NCBI GenBank assembly: GCA_951812965.1
Contig: OX638341.1
Coordinates: 310,001-374,000, forward strand
DNA from: an uncultured Pseudohongiella sp.
Lineage (GTDB): Bacteria; Pseudomonadota; Gammaproteobacteria; Pseudomonadales; Pseudohongiellaceae
DNA: 64,000 nucleotides
Direction of reading: 5' to 3'
In this document: positions 1 to 8,860 of the stretch, piece by piece
How positions within the stretch are numbered: position 1 is the stretch's first letter
Layout of the letters: every line of letters begins with the position of its first letter
Translations under genes and position numbers: made by a program
Notes under the pieces: generated by a model
What the model was told of the DNA's origin: nothing
Database searches by the model: none
What the model saw: the letters and a program-made list of their open reading frames with translations, nothing else

Positions 1-956
1 CCGACCAGCTTGCATCGCTCCCAACCGCCCCCGGACGCCACGAGCACCGGCGTACCGTTAACGGCCGAACGCGGATAACCGTCCGCATAGCCGATGGAAA
101 CTACACCCATGCGCGTATCCCGCGGAAAGCGCCATGCTGCGCCATAGCCGACGGCCTCGCCGGCCCGCACTTCGCGCACGGCAAGCAACCGCGCGTGTAA
201 GGTCATGACCGGCCGCAGTCCGAGTTCCGCGGCGCTGCGGCCTCCCAGCGGAGAACTGCCGTAAAGCATGATGCCCGGGCGTACGAAATCGTAATGGGCG
301 TCGGGCAGACACAGAATGCCCGAGGATGCCGACATGCTGCTCGGCGGCGCCGCGCCAAGCTCGGAGGCAAGATCTCGATGCAGGTTTTCAAATGCCAGCA
401 GTTGCTCCTGGGTGAATGCCGCGGAACCCGCGTCATCGAGTTCGTCGGCCCAGGCCAGATGCGACATCAGCCGGACGTCCAGATCATCGCGTTTGCCGAG
501 TTCAGCGCCCGCGGCCAGGCAGGCTTCCGCGGCCAGGCCAAGCCGGTTCATGCCGGTATTCAGCTTCAGCCAGACCGTCAGGCGCCCGCCCTGCTCCACA
601 CGGAAATCCCGTAACAGGCGCAACTGGTTTTCTTCGTGTAAAACAGGCTGAAAATCCAGCCTCGCGCAGTCCCGCAGTTCTTCGCCGTCGCGAAATCCGT
701 TCAGGCATTGAATGGGCAATTCCGGCTGTGAACTTCGCAATTGCCGCGCCTCGTCCATGGTCGCCACGGCGAATCCGCAAATGCCGGCCTCGGCTTCGCG
801 AAATACCTCGGCGCACTCGGCCATGCCGTGACCGTAGGCATCAGCTTTGACCACGGCGACGATGCCGGCTTCCGGGCAAAGTTCGCGCACGCGGCCGAGG
901 TTGTGCCGCAGGGCTGCGAGGTCGATGGTGGCCCAGGCTCTTTGGGGGGAATTCAT
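1..956 (-). CDS. alr: Alanine racemase (3' end outside the window)
   Basis: PLP-dependent racemase interconverting L- and D-alanine for peptidoglycan synthesis in the cytoplasm. The minus-strand frame opens at ATG 956 and stays open to the window edge, giving about 318 of the usual 355-360 residues, so the C-terminus is missing. Seen: the PLP-lysine motif VVKADAYGHG near residue 35, the RPGIMLYG segment and GYADGYPRS, which carries the conserved tyrosine near the second active-site side. It lies just downstream of dnaB in the same direction with a 10-bp gap, as in Pseudomonas. The identification is firm; only the far end is unseen. Confidence 0.95.
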   Translation of the reverse strand, partial: MNSPQRAWATIDLAALRHNLGRVRELCPEAGIVAVVKADAYGHGMAECAEVFREAEAGICGFAVATMDEARQLRSSQPELPIQCLNGFRDGEELRDCARLDFQPVLHEENQLRLLRDFRVEQGGRLTVWLKLNTGMNRLGLAAEACLAAGAELGKRDDLDVRLMSHLAWADELDDAGSAAFTQEQLLAFENLHRDLASELGAAPPSSMSASSGILCLPDAHYDFVRPGIMLYGSSPLGGRSAAELGLRPVMTLHARLLAVREVRAGEAVGYGAAWRFPRDTRMGVVSIGYADGYPRSAVNGTPVLVASGGGWERCKLV

Positions 957-966
957 GCTTGAGGAA

Positions 967-2391
967 TCAGGCTTGCGGGCCCGCGTAGCGAGAGAAATCG
1001 TCCTGCTTCGCGAGATTTTCGAACTTGGTGAGATTGTTGAGGAAGCTGAGTCTCACTGTTCCAATCTCGCCGTTTCGGTGCTTGCCTATGTTGACTTCGG
1101 CCACGCCTTTGTCCTCTTCCTTGGTTTCTTCCTTTTTGTAGACTTCTTCGCGATAAAGAAAAATGATCAGATCCGCGTCCTGTTCGATGGCGCCGGATTC
1201 GCGCAGGTCCGACATGATCGGCCGCTTGTTCGGCCGTTGTTCAAGGCCGCGATTCAACTGTGAAAGCGCCATCACGGGACATTCGAATTCCCGCGCCATT
1301 AATTTCATGGATCTGGAAATCTCAGAAATCTCTCCTACCCGGTTTTCCGATGTACCTTTCAGGTGCATGAGTTGCAAGTAGTCCACCACGATCAACCCGA
1401 GGCGGTCGCCGTGCTTCTGGCTGATACGACGCGCCCTGGCGCGCATATCGGTCGGTGATAGTCCGGAACCATCATCTATATACAAGGGTTTGTCTTTCAG
1501 GCGCTGCATGGTGGTGTCGAGTTTCGAAAGTTCTTCGGCAGACAGTTTGCCGACCCGAATTTTCGAATGATCGATGCGGCCCACTGAAGACAACATACGA
1601 AAAACCAGGCTTTGCGCAGGCATTTCCAGGCTGAAGACGAGGACGGGCAATTCCTGATGCAGAATCGCGTGTTCCACCGCGTTCATCGCGAACGCGGTCT
1701 TGCCCATGGACGGCCGGCCTGCGACCACGATGAGATCGGATTTCTGCCAGCCGGAAGTTATCTTGTCTAGATCGATAAAACCGCTGGACATGCCGGTAAG
1801 GTCGGATCCCGATTCCTTCAACTGCTCGATTCGATCCATGGCTTCGCTGAGCAAGGGATTGAGCGCCTCGGGCCCCTTGTCCTTGGGTCGGGCGTTGGCG
1901 ATGCCGAAGATCCGCTGCTCGGCCTGATCGAGAATATCCGCCACCGGAGCGCCTTCGGTGTTGTAGCAGTTGTCGATGATCTTGTTGCCCGCGCCGATCA
2001 GTTTGCGCAGAATCGCGCGATCGTGAACGATTTCGGCGTAATGGCGCAGGTTGGCCGTGCCGCGGGCATTCGCGGCCAGGTCGCCGAGATAGTCCACACC
2101 CCCCGCGGACTCCAGTTTGCCGTGGGCGATCAGCACGTCGGCCAGGGTCAGCGTGTCGATGGGTTTGCTTTCCCTGTCCTGCTCCAGCATCGCCTCGAAG
2201 ATTTGCCGATGCTCGGGAAAATAGAAGTCTTCGGCTTCGAGCAGATCGGACACGTCGAACCAGGCGTCGCTGTCGAGCATGAGACCCCCGAGCACTGCCT
2301 GCTCCGCGTCTCTGGAATGCGGGGGAACGCTCAGTTGCCGCGGTTCGGATTCGTCTGCTGGACCTGGAAAGGATTGCGCTGCTGTGGCCAT
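967..2391 (-). CDS. dnaB: Replicative DNA helicase DnaB
   Basis: Hexameric 5'-3' helicase that unwinds DNA at the replication fork and interacts with primase. The 474 residues match the family length. The N-terminal helical domain spans about residues 25-125. The RecA-like domain has Walker A GRPSMGKT at 225-232, Walker B LIVVDYLQ around 333-340, and the SQLNRGLE and SDLRESGAIEQDAD motifs near 375-405. No intein is present. It sits after rplI as in related gammaproteobacteria. An AT-rich stretch at about 2452-2471 on the upstream side may hold its promoter, but I could not fix the hexamers. Confidence 0.97.
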   Translation of the reverse strand: MATAAQSFPGPADESEPRQLSVPPHSRDAEQAVLGGLMLDSDAWFDVSDLLEAEDFYFPEHRQIFEAMLEQDRESKPIDTLTLADVLIAHGKLESAGGVDYLGDLAANARGTANLRHYAEIVHDRAILRKLIGAGNKIIDNCYNTEGAPVADILDQAEQRIFGIANARPKDKGPEALNPLLSEAMDRIEQLKESGSDLTGMSSGFIDLDKITSGWQKSDLIVVAGRPSMGKTAFAMNAVEHAILHQELPVLVFSLEMPAQSLVFRMLSSVGRIDHSKIRVGKLSAEELSKLDTTMQRLKDKPLYIDDGSGLSPTDMRARARRISQKHGDRLGLIVVDYLQLMHLKGTSENRVGEISEISRSMKLMAREFECPVMALSQLNRGLEQRPNKRPIMSDLRESGAIEQDADLIIFLYREEVYKKEETKEEDKGVAEVNIGKHRNGEIGTVRLSFLNNLTKFENLAKQDDFSRYAGPQA

Positions 2392-2483
2392 GACCCGAAC
2401 TTTCGGCGGTGTTGCGGCTGTGGTTACAAGAACTCGCGCAGACGCCGAGATTACCTTTATATATCAATATGTTACAGCGCAAT

Positions 2484-2510
2484 GAAAAAACGCTGCCGCA
2501 AAGGCAGTGT
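2484..2510 (-). terminator. Rho-independent terminator between the DUF1643 gene and dnaB
   Basis: Read on the minus strand this is a CTGCC/GGCAG stem with a TTTGC loop followed by CGTTTTTT. It lies about 65 bp past the stop of the upstream DUF1643 gene and before dnaB, so it should end that transcript and separate it from dnaB. Confidence 0.7.
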
Positions 2511-2572
2511 ACTACAACGACCAGCAATATGCCCGGCCCCCGATGCAATTCGTCTACACCATCCTCAGATCC

Positions 2573-3166
2573 CTATGTTACCCCCGCTTTCAAAATCAAG
2601 TAATCGGTAAGGTCCTTCCATGCAATCTTGGGAAGATAGAGAGGATGCCGGGGGTAGCCATCCCCGGTAAGGCCAAAAGTTTGCCAGTGTCGGGCAAACT
2701 CGCTCCTGCCGGTGAGTACGTTTTCCGCTTTCGCCGCCAACGCCCGAACCTTCTTGCGCCCTTTGGGAACGCCCCAGGCCGCGATGATCTTTCCCTCCGC
2801 CTGAAGCGTCAGAGTGGCCAGCTCGGCGACGAGGTTAACGTTCTCCTCAAAGCTTCGCTCAGCTTCGGAGAAAAATATCTTCTCCGGTTTCGTGGCCCGT
2901 TGGGACAATAAATTTACTTTGAAGAGATACGTCCCGCCCAGGTCTTTGGCGAAGGCGATTTCGCGCCGGAGCGTGCGGTCATCGACGGTTTCGTCAGCGA
3001 TCGAGGGGTTGTAGCCGCAGAACAGAATCGGCCTGACCGCGTGGCAATTGCCGCAATCATCCGCGATTTCGCGAGTAAGGGAATATCGATTGCGTCTGGT
3101 CGAATCCAGTTTCGCGCCGACCGGAGCACGGCGCAGCAGTTCGGAAAGTGGATCAATATCGCTCAT
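2573..3166 (-). CDS. DUF1643 domain protein
   Basis: A protein of about 197 residues of the DUF1643 family, whose function is not established. The core contains FCGYNPSIADETVDD followed by RTLRREIAFA and YLFKVNLLSQRATKP, the part of the family I recognise. No signal peptide or membrane segment is seen. The frame is open to 3199, but I place the start at ATG 3166 (MSDIDP) because GAAGGAAAA directly precedes it. It is a single gene between dnaB and a divergent coiled-coil gene, followed by its own terminator. It interrupts no conserved operon and may be a local acquisition. Confidence 0.75.
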   Translation of the reverse strand: MSDIDPLSELLRRAPVGAKLDSTRRNRYSLTREIADDCGNCHAVRPILFCGYNPSIADETVDDRTLRREIAFAKDLGGTYLFKVNLLSQRATKPEKIFFSEAERSFEENVNLVAELATLTLQAEGKIIAAWGVPKGRKKVRALAAKAENVLTGRSEFARHWQTFGLTGDGYPRHPLYLPKIAWKDLTDYLILKAGVT

Positions 3167-3271
3167 TTTTCCTTCGCCTCGCTTCCAAAGGTCAAACAAG
3201 AATCAAACCTTGTTCGAAAGGATGCCCAACCGGAGTCACAGGATGGTTATTAAACGAATTTAGCCGAAAAC

Positions 3272-3301
3272 TTGCCATTTTCGAGTAAGCGGTTCTATAT
3301 A
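3272..3301 (+). promoter_or_regulatory. Promoter of the small coiled-coil gene
   Basis: TTGCCA at 3272-3277, an 18-bp spacer and TATATA at 3296-3301 form a sigma70-like promoter. Transcription would start near 3308. The upstream in-frame ATG at 3272 is therefore inside the -35 box, which supports the start at 3344 for the gene below. Confidence 0.55.
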
Positions 3302-3343
3302 AATGGGCACGGAACGCAAGCCTTTGCCCAGGAGACCTCAAGG

Positions 3344-3721
3344 ATGCAGATGCAAATGCCCGAACTACCTCACCGGATCATAATTACGATTCTGCTCGCT
3401 CACACCGGCTTCTTCGTCCTGACCGCCTCTGGCGGGTGGGTGATGTACCAAGCCGCGATATCGCATATGAATGCGACCGCGGAGTCTATCGCGACACGGG
3501 TCGTGGAGAGGCTCGAACCGAAAATCGACGCGAACGGTCAACGAATCGAAGAGCTTGGGGAACGAATCGACCGGAACGGGGAACGAATCGACCGGAACGG
3601 GGAACTCATCGCGCAATTGCGCGAACGCATGACCGCAGTGGAAGTGCGCATCGGTGGACTTGAAGAGGTAGTGCGCTTCTTTCACCCGCCGGGAGACGAA
3701 GGGCAGCAGGGCGACCCCTGA
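3344..3721 (+). CDS. Small membrane-anchored coiled-coil protein, unknown function
   Basis: I do not recognise a family. From ATG 3344 (GGAG at 3331-3334, nine bases upstream) it encodes 125 residues. There is one hydrophobic segment at about residues 10-35 (IIITILLAHTGFFVLTASGG), then a long charged helix. The helix contains a seven-residue repeat RIDRNGE, mirrored in DNA as tandem 21-bp units around 3560-3605, which suggests slippage growth. The shape resembles a bitopic protein with a coiled-coil outer domain. It is alone and divergent from the DUF1643 gene. Whether it is expressed is not certain, but promoter and Shine-Dalgarno support it. Confidence 0.6.
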   Translation: MQMQMPELPHRIIITILLAHTGFFVLTASGGWVMYQAAISHMNATAESIATRVVERLEPKIDANGQRIEELGERIDRNGERIDRNGELIAQLRERMTAVEVRIGGLEEVVRFFHPPGDEGQQGDP

Positions 3722-3780
3722 AGATAATCGGCGATTCGTGGAATGGATACAGTCTGGAAGCTGTCTGAAATCCGGCCGGC

Positions 3781-4398
3781 TTATTCCTTCGCCGGCTCTT
3801 CTTCGCTTGCGGCTGCTTCCGCCTTGGCTTCGGCTTCGGGCTCAGGCTCGGGTTCCGCTACGGGTTCAGCTTTGGCTTCTCCCTCGCCCGTGGCTGCTTC
3901 CGTTTCCGCTTCAGACTCACCCTCTTCGTCCAGGAATTGCTCCGGCGCGCCGCGGTTGATGACCGATACCGCGAATGTCGCGGTTACTTCGAAGCCGAGG
4001 TCGGCGATGACTTCGTAATCGCCGCATTGGCGAATAGAGCCGCCGGGAAGGATCACTTCGGATTTTGCGAGGTCGCTGCCGGCCTTCTCGTTGGCTGCTT
4101 CGGCGACGTCACGGCCGGTGACCGAACCGAACAGGCGGCCTTCCTCACTGGCGTTGACCTCGATGGCTATAGTCAGACCCACCAGTTTTTCCGCACGGCT
4201 TTGCGCCTGGGCGATCTTCTCGTTGTGAGCGGCAAGCAATTCCGTGCGCCGCTGCTCGAATTCTTCCAGATTCGCCCTGGTCGCCGGGACGGCCTTGCCC
4301 GTGGGGAACAGGAAGTTTCGGGCGTAGCCGGATTTGACCTTGACGGCTTCGCCGATGTCGCCGAGCTTGGCGATCTTTTCCAGCAGAATAATATTCAT
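3781..4398 (-). CDS. rplI: 50S ribosomal protein L9 with acidic C-terminal extension
   Basis: L9 binds 23S rRNA near the L1 stalk base and supports frame maintenance. The start is ATG 4398 (MNIILLEKIAKLGDIG) behind GAGGAAA; the frame upstream of it is not L9. Residues 1 to about 150 are a complete L9, with the GYARNFLFP motif and the C-terminal domain. After that comes a tail of about 55 residues made nearly only of Glu, Ala and Pro, which standard L9 (about 149 residues) lacks. It is the last ribosomal gene of rpsF-rpsR-DUF2232-rplI. Confidence 0.95.
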   Translation of the reverse strand: MNIILLEKIAKLGDIGEAVKVKSGYARNFLFPTGKAVPATRANLEEFEQRRTELLAAHNEKIAQAQSRAEKLVGLTIAIEVNASEEGRLFGSVTGRDVAEAANEKAGSDLAKSEVILPGGSIRQCGDYEVIADLGFEVTATFAVSVINRGAPEQFLDEEGESEAETEAATGEGEAKAEPVAEPEPEPEAEAKAEAAASEEEPAKE

Positions 4399-4427
4399 CG
4401 CAATTTCCTCAATTCGATCCGCTACGC

Positions 4428-5261
4428 TCAACTGCTTTTCGGCAAGCGTCCGCGAAAGTCATACCAGCTATCGACGATCGCTACCAGGATGAGCAGATAC
4501 ATCATGGTCGGAAAGATCAACAATATGTACATTGCTACCAGCCACATGACCGATGCGTTTTTCCGCGCCACCAATCCGTGGGCCAGGGCCAGACCGGCGA
4601 AAGCGAAGGGCGCGGCGAGAAAAAAAATCCATGCCTCCGGCAATCCTTGCACCACGTTGACCAGCAAGATCATGCCGACCAGGGCAAGCGTTGCAGCCTG
4701 ACTGATCCGCAAGGCATGGAATTCTTCCCCGAATCCGCCCGGGTTGTACAACATCGCCTGCATCGATCGTCCCAGCATCAGCAATGCTATCGACAAGACC
4801 ATGTAGAACGCGGCCAGAAACGATGTCATCACCGGCCGTAGCTGATCGAGTTGCACGCCTTCCAGATTGTTCGCCCGGACGTACAGCTCCAATTGCTCGA
4901 ACACCAGATCAAGCGCGGCCGGCTGCGCGTACAGGTATAACTCGAACATGGCGCCTACGCCAATTGCCGCCAGCAACGCATTCTGCCAGGACCCCGTGGA
5001 CCGTAACACGCCCGCGAGCATGAAAACGCCAATCAGCACCAGCAGCGGGAACACGTTTCCCCAAAGCAGCAACCAAACACTCGCGGGCGCCAGCGCCCAA
5101 AGCAACATGACGGATCCCGCCGCCATGCCCTTGCGCATTCCGACCATTGCCACCAGTGCCGGCGTCAGCAGATTCACCAGCGGCGGCAGGCCGAGAAGGA
5201 CAATCGCCAACACTGCCTGTCTGCGTCCTGCCATCACGAATTCGGCAAGGCCGCGCAACAT
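4428..5261 (-). CDS. DUF2232-like polytopic membrane protein
   Basis: A hydrophobic protein of about 277 residues with around eight predicted membrane segments, matching the membrane protein found between rpsR and rplI in Pseudomonas (DUF2232 type). Function is unknown. The start is ATG 5261 (MLRGLAEFVMAGRRQ), six bases after the rpsR stop. The longer frame upstream is the rpsR gene read in another frame and is not real protein. The gene ends 30 bp before rplI, so it is probably co-transcribed with ribosomal-protein genes. Confidence 0.8.
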   Translation of the reverse strand: MLRGLAEFVMAGRRQAVLAIVLLGLPPLVNLLTPALVAMVGMRKGMAAGSVMLLWALAPASVWLLLWGNVFPLLVLIGVFMLAGVLRSTGSWQNALLAAIGVGAMFELYLYAQPAALDLVFEQLELYVRANNLEGVQLDQLRPVMTSFLAAFYMVLSIALLMLGRSMQAMLYNPGGFGEEFHALRISQAATLALVGMILLVNVVQGLPEAWIFFLAAPFAFAGLALAHGLVARKNASVMWLVAMYILLIFPTMMYLLILVAIVDSWYDFRGRLPKSS

Positions 5262-5266
5262 CGTAT

Positions 5267-5497
5267 CTACACCTGGTGACTGTCCGTGTAGGGTATCAGC
5301 GCCAGATACCGCGCACGCTTTACCGCCGTCGCCAACTGGCGCTGATACCGCGCCTTGGTGCCGGTTATGCGGCTGGGGATAATCTTCCCGGTTTCGGAGA
5401 CATACGCCTTCAAGGTTTCCAGATCCTTGTAATCTATCTCCTTTGTGCCTTCGGCGGTGAATTTGCAAAATTTGCGCCGCCGGAAATATCGACTCAT
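5267..5497 (-). CDS. rpsR: 30S ribosomal protein S18
   Basis: A small-subunit protein of 76 residues that pairs with S6 on the 16S rRNA platform. The sequence is fully typical: [17 protein letters not shown], the [19 protein letters not shown] core and [13 protein letters not shown] near the end. Its ATG overlaps the rpsF TGA by four bases (ATGA), consistent with translational coupling of the S6-S18 pair. Confidence 0.98.
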   Translation of the reverse strand: MSRYFRRRKFCKFTAEGTKEIDYKDLETLKAYVSETGKIIPSRITGTKARYQRQLATAVKRARYLALIPYTDSHQV

Positions 5498-6141
5498 TCT
5501 GCGGTCTCCTCAGCGGATTCTTCCGCGGCTTTCTTCGTGGGTTTCTTCGTTGTTTTCCTTGCAGGCTTCTTCGCGGGTTTCTCTTCCGTTTCCGCGGGGG
5601 TCTCCGTCTCGACCGCCTCCGCCCCCGCCGCCGGCTCTTCCTGTTCGGCTGCTTGCGCCTTATCCGGCGCTTCGGCTGCCGACTCCTCTTCCGAGGCCGA
5701 GTCTTCAGCGGCTTCCGGCGTTTCCGGTTTGGATTCGGCTTTCGCCGACTCCTGCTCGGCGATTTCCTGGTCCCGCAACTTGCGCCGCTGCTCGGCCCTC
5801 ACCTTGCGTTCGCGCGACTCGCGTTCTCCCTTCAGGATGAGCGACTCCTCGGAAACAGCTTCCTGTCTCTTGATGAACAGGTCGCGAATGACCGCGTCGT
5901 TGTAACGGAACAGAGTACCCAGTTCCGTCAGCGCTTCGCGGCCGCATTCAATGTTCAGCAGGATGTAATGCGCCTTGTGGATCTTGTTGATCGGATAGGC
6001 AAGCTGGCGCCGGCCCCAGTCCTCGGTGCGGTGGACCTTGCCGCCGCTGTCTGTAACGATCTGGGTATAGCGCTCGACCATGCCGGGCACTTGCGCGGAC
6101 TGGTCGGGGTGCACCAGGAATACGACTTCGTAGTGTCTCAT
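5494..6141 (-). CDS. rpsF: 30S ribosomal protein S6 with long charged C-terminal tail
   Basis: S6 binds 16S rRNA as a dimer with S18. The start is ATG 6141 ([15 protein letters not shown]) with GGAG six bases upstream; residues upstream of it in the open frame are not S6. The ferredoxin-like core ends near residue 100. The remaining roughly 110 residues are low-complexity Glu/Ala/Ser, ending in Lys/Thr-rich repeats ([14 protein letters not shown]). At 215 residues it is far longer than the 131-135 typical of enterics, although variable S6 tails are known. Only two genes lie between it and rplI, whose product also has an added acidic tail. Confidence 0.95.
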   Translation of the reverse strand: MRHYEVVFLVHPDQSAQVPGMVERYTQIVTDSGGKVHRTEDWGRRQLAYPINKIHKAHYILLNIECGREALTELGTLFRYNDAVIRDLFIKRQEAVSEESLILKGERESRERKVRAEQRRKLRDQEIAEQESAKAESKPETPEAAEDSASEEESAAEAPDKAQAAEQEEPAAGAEAVETETPAETEEKPAKKPARKTTKKPTKKAAEESAEETAE

Positions 6142-6169
6142 TAAGACTCCTCTCGGATTCAGCCTTCCA

Positions 6170-6195
6170 TCCAGCGGGTACCGCGGCGGTAAGAC
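6170..6195 (-). promoter_or_regulatory. Candidate S6:S18 autoregulatory hairpin in the rpsF leader
   Basis: On the minus strand, TACCG-CCG-CGGTA (6191-6179) forms a five-bp stem exposing CCG, 38 bp before the rpsF start. The described S6:S18 mRNA motif presents an unpaired CCG next to a stem and mimics the 16S site. The match is small, so this is a suggestion only. Confidence 0.3.
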
Positions 6196-6277
6196 AAGGA
6201 GTTGGTTTGCGGCGCGAAGCCCTGCTCCGCGCAAAGTCCGCGCATTCTAGTGAAAGCGTCCGCGGGATGCAATAGCC

Positions 6278-7033
6278 TCAAGCCTGGGCGCGACGCTGCC
6301 GCACCACTTCGAACAGGCAGATTCCGGCGGCGACGGAAACGTTCAGGCTGCTCAATGAGCCGCCGGTCGGGATGGCGATCAGGTAATCGCATTTTTCGCG
6401 CACCAGGCGGCGGATGCCCTTGCCCTCCGAGCCGAGCACCAGGGCGACGGGGCCGGCCAGATCCTGGTCGAAAATGGCAGTCGGCGCGTCTTCGGCGGCG
6501 CCGGCGACCCAGATTCCCGCTTGTTTGAGCCGATCGAGAAAGCGCGCCAGATTGGTTACCGTGACCACGGGAACGGTTTCGGCGGCGCCGCTCGCTATCT
6601 TGCGCACGGTGGCGTTGACCTTCACGGACTTGTCGGCGGGAATGACCACGGCGTCGACTCCGGCGGCAGCGGCGCTGCGCAGGCAGGCGCCGAGATTGTG
6701 CGGATCGGTAATGGAGTCGAGTATCAGCAGAAATGCCTCGGTGCCTTTCTCCGCCAGCAGCCCGAGCAGGCCGCGTTCGTCCAGGGATGGCGCGGGGGCT
6801 GCGTCGCTGATGACGGCGATGACTCCCTGATGCTTCCCGGACGCGAGCCCGTCGAGTTCGCGCCGTTCGAGTTCACGGCAGGAAACGTTGTTTTGCGCTG
6901 CCTTTTCGCGCAGGGAATTTATTCGCCGGTCGGTCCTGCCGCGCTGCAGCAACAATTCCTTTACCGTGGACGGATTACGATCAAGAATTTCGCCCGCCGC
7001 ATGCAGGCCGTACACCTGGAGAAAATCGTTCAT
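6278..7033 (-). CDS. rlmB: 23S rRNA (guanosine-2'-O-)-methyltransferase RlmB
   Basis: SPOUT-fold enzyme that methylates G2251 of 23S rRNA using S-adenosylmethionine. The 251 residues match the family. The N-terminal L30e-like substrate-binding domain spans about 1-80. The SpoU domain carries LDSITDPHNLGACLRSA, LVLGSEGKG and IPTGGSLSSLNVSVAAGI, the three motifs forming the knotted cofactor site. The ATG overlaps the rnr stop by four bases, so it is coupled to rnr as in other gammaproteobacteria. Confidence 0.96.
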   Translation of the reverse strand: MNDFLQVYGLHAAGEILDRNPSTVKELLLQRGRTDRRINSLREKAAQNNVSCRELERRELDGLASGKHQGVIAVISDAAPAPSLDERGLLGLLAEKGTEAFLLILDSITDPHNLGACLRSAAAAGVDAVVIPADKSVKVNATVRKIASGAAETVPVVTVTNLARFLDRLKQAGIWVAGAAEDAPTAIFDQDLAGPVALVLGSEGKGIRRLVREKCDYLIAIPTGGSLSSLNVSVAAGICLFEVVRQRRAQA

Positions 7034-8784
7034 CTTCGTTTGCGGCCTTTCGGGCCGCGGCGGTCCTGGCTGCCTGAAGCCCGCTTTCCGGCGCGGCCGG
7101 GGAAATTGTTGCGCCGGGCTTTTCGCTTGTCCGGATGATTGCCGGGGCGCTTGTGTCTTGCGTCTGAACTGCCGTTATCGGCCTCTTCGTTTGCCTGCGC
7201 CAAGCGCAACTCGATCTTCTGTTCTTCCGGTAAAACACTGATCACCTGGACTTTGACCAAATCGCCCAGCCGATAAATTTCTCCCTTGCGTTCACCTTCG
7301 AGAAAATGCTGCACGGGATCGTGACGGTAGTAGTCATCGCCCAGAGTGCTGATGTGTACGAGCCCATCGATGTAGAAATCCTTCAATTGCACGAATAGGC
7401 CGAATCCGGTCACGGCGCTGACGATGCCGTCGAACTCGTCGCCGAGATGATCCCGCATATATTCGCACTTGAGCCAGTTTACCGATTGGTAGCCGGCGGC
7501 GTCGGCCCGGCGCTCGGCGGTGGAACAAAGCTCGCCGAGTTCCTCCATGGCGAAGCTGTTATAGGGGTAGATTTTTCCTCTGGAGAGTTTTCGCGCGCCG
7601 GCGGCGGCGCGAGCGGCGGCGAGCGCCCGATTGCGAATCAGGAAGCGAATTGCGCGATGTACGAGCAAGTCCGGGTAGCGCCGGATCGGCGATGTAAAAT
7701 GTGCGTACCCGGGGAAATTCAGGCCGAAATGGCCGATGTTCTCCGGCTGGTAGACGGCCTGGGAAAGCGAACGGATCAACAGGGTTTGCAGCAGTGCGCG
7801 GTCGGGTCGGCCGGCGAGTTGGCTCAGCAAACGCTGGTAATCCGCGGGCCGCGGTTCGCCGCCTCCCTTGAGCGTCAGGCCGAGGCCGCGCAGGTATTCG
7901 CGCAGATCGGCGAGTTTTTCCTCGTCGGGCCCCTGGTGGACGCGATACAGGGCAGGCATGCCGGATTCCAGCAACAGGCGCGCCGCCGCAACGTTCGCGC
8001 AAAGCATGCATTCCTCGATCATGCGGTGCGCATCGTTGCGCTCAACGGGGACGATTTCGCGAACGGCCCCGCCGGCATCGAGCACGATGCGCGTTTCGAC
8101 GGTTTCGAACTCTATGGAGCCGGAAGCGCCGCGGTGTTTCTTCAGGACCTTGAACAACTCGTGTAATTCTTCGAGATGCCCGCGCAAGTGCTCAAAGCGC
8201 CGCAATACCTTGCGTTTCAGCCGATCGTCCGCGTCCGGCTGCGTCATCGCCGCGACCTGGTTGTAGGTAAGCCGGGCGTGGGAGTGAATCACCGCCTCAT
8301 GGAAACTGAAATCGATCAGCTCGCCATCGGCGGCGATGCGCATTTCGCAGGCGAGCGCGAGACGGTCGACACGGGGCTTGAGCGAACACAACTCGTTCGA
8401 GAGTTCTTCCGGCAACATTGGAATGACAAAATCCGGGAAATACACCGAAGTGCCCCGTTCGCGCGCTTCCAGATCCAGCGCGCCGTCCGCGGCCACATAG
8501 TGGGAAACGTCGGCGATCGCCACGATCAGAGTCCAATCGCCCGAATCCTCGCGGCGGGCATAGACCGCGTCATCGAAGTCCTTCGCGTCTTCGCCGTCGA
8601 TGGTTACCAGGGGCAGTTCACGCAAATCGAGGCGGTAGGCGATCTCGGCGGGTTTGACCTTGCCTCCGAGCCGCCGCGCCTCAAGCCGGGCCGCTTCCGG
8701 CCAGTCAAGGGGCAGACCATGACCGAGAATGGCGGCCCTGAGGTCGGGGCGGATATTTTCGAGCGCTGACGTGGTTTCGTCCAT
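7030..8784 (-). CDS. rnr: Ribonuclease R, N-terminally short form
   Basis: A processive 3'-5' exoribonuclease of the RNB family acting in RNA turnover and quality control. At 584 residues it is about 230 shorter than E. coli RNase R (813). It begins just before the RNB domain (TIDGEDAKDFDDAVY near residue 62, with the metal-binding aspartates) and has AHFTSPIRRYPDL, an S1 domain at about 470-545 and a basic tail. The N-terminal helix-turn-helix and both cold-shock domains are missing. An in-frame TAG lies about 30 bp upstream of the ATG and no lost N-terminal segment is visible on either side of the nearby insertion sequence. Confidence 0.9.
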   Translation of the reverse strand: MDETTSALENIRPDLRAAILGHGLPLDWPEAARLEARRLGGKVKPAEIAYRLDLRELPLVTIDGEDAKDFDDAVYARREDSGDWTLIVAIADVSHYVAADGALDLEARERGTSVYFPDFVIPMLPEELSNELCSLKPRVDRLALACEMRIAADGELIDFSFHEAVIHSHARLTYNQVAAMTQPDADDRLKRKVLRRFEHLRGHLEELHELFKVLKKHRGASGSIEFETVETRIVLDAGGAVREIVPVERNDAHRMIEECMLCANVAAARLLLESGMPALYRVHQGPDEEKLADLREYLRGLGLTLKGGGEPRPADYQRLLSQLAGRPDRALLQTLLIRSLSQAVYQPENIGHFGLNFPGYAHFTSPIRRYPDLLVHRAIRFLIRNRALAAARAAAGARKLSRGKIYPYNSFAMEELGELCSTAERRADAAGYQSVNWLKCEYMRDHLGDEFDGIVSAVTGFGLFVQLKDFYIDGLVHISTLGDDYYRHDPVQHFLEGERKGEIYRLGDLVKVQVISVLPEEQKIELRLAQANEEADNGSSDARHKRPGNHPDKRKARRNNFPGRAGKRASGSQDRRGPKGRKRR

Positions 8785-8860
8785 GGTGTTCCGGGATGTG
8801 TTCCTGCGGGTAGCCTAGGCGGCGCGCGGGATTGGGGGGAGAATTTCGGGGTGCGCGCGG

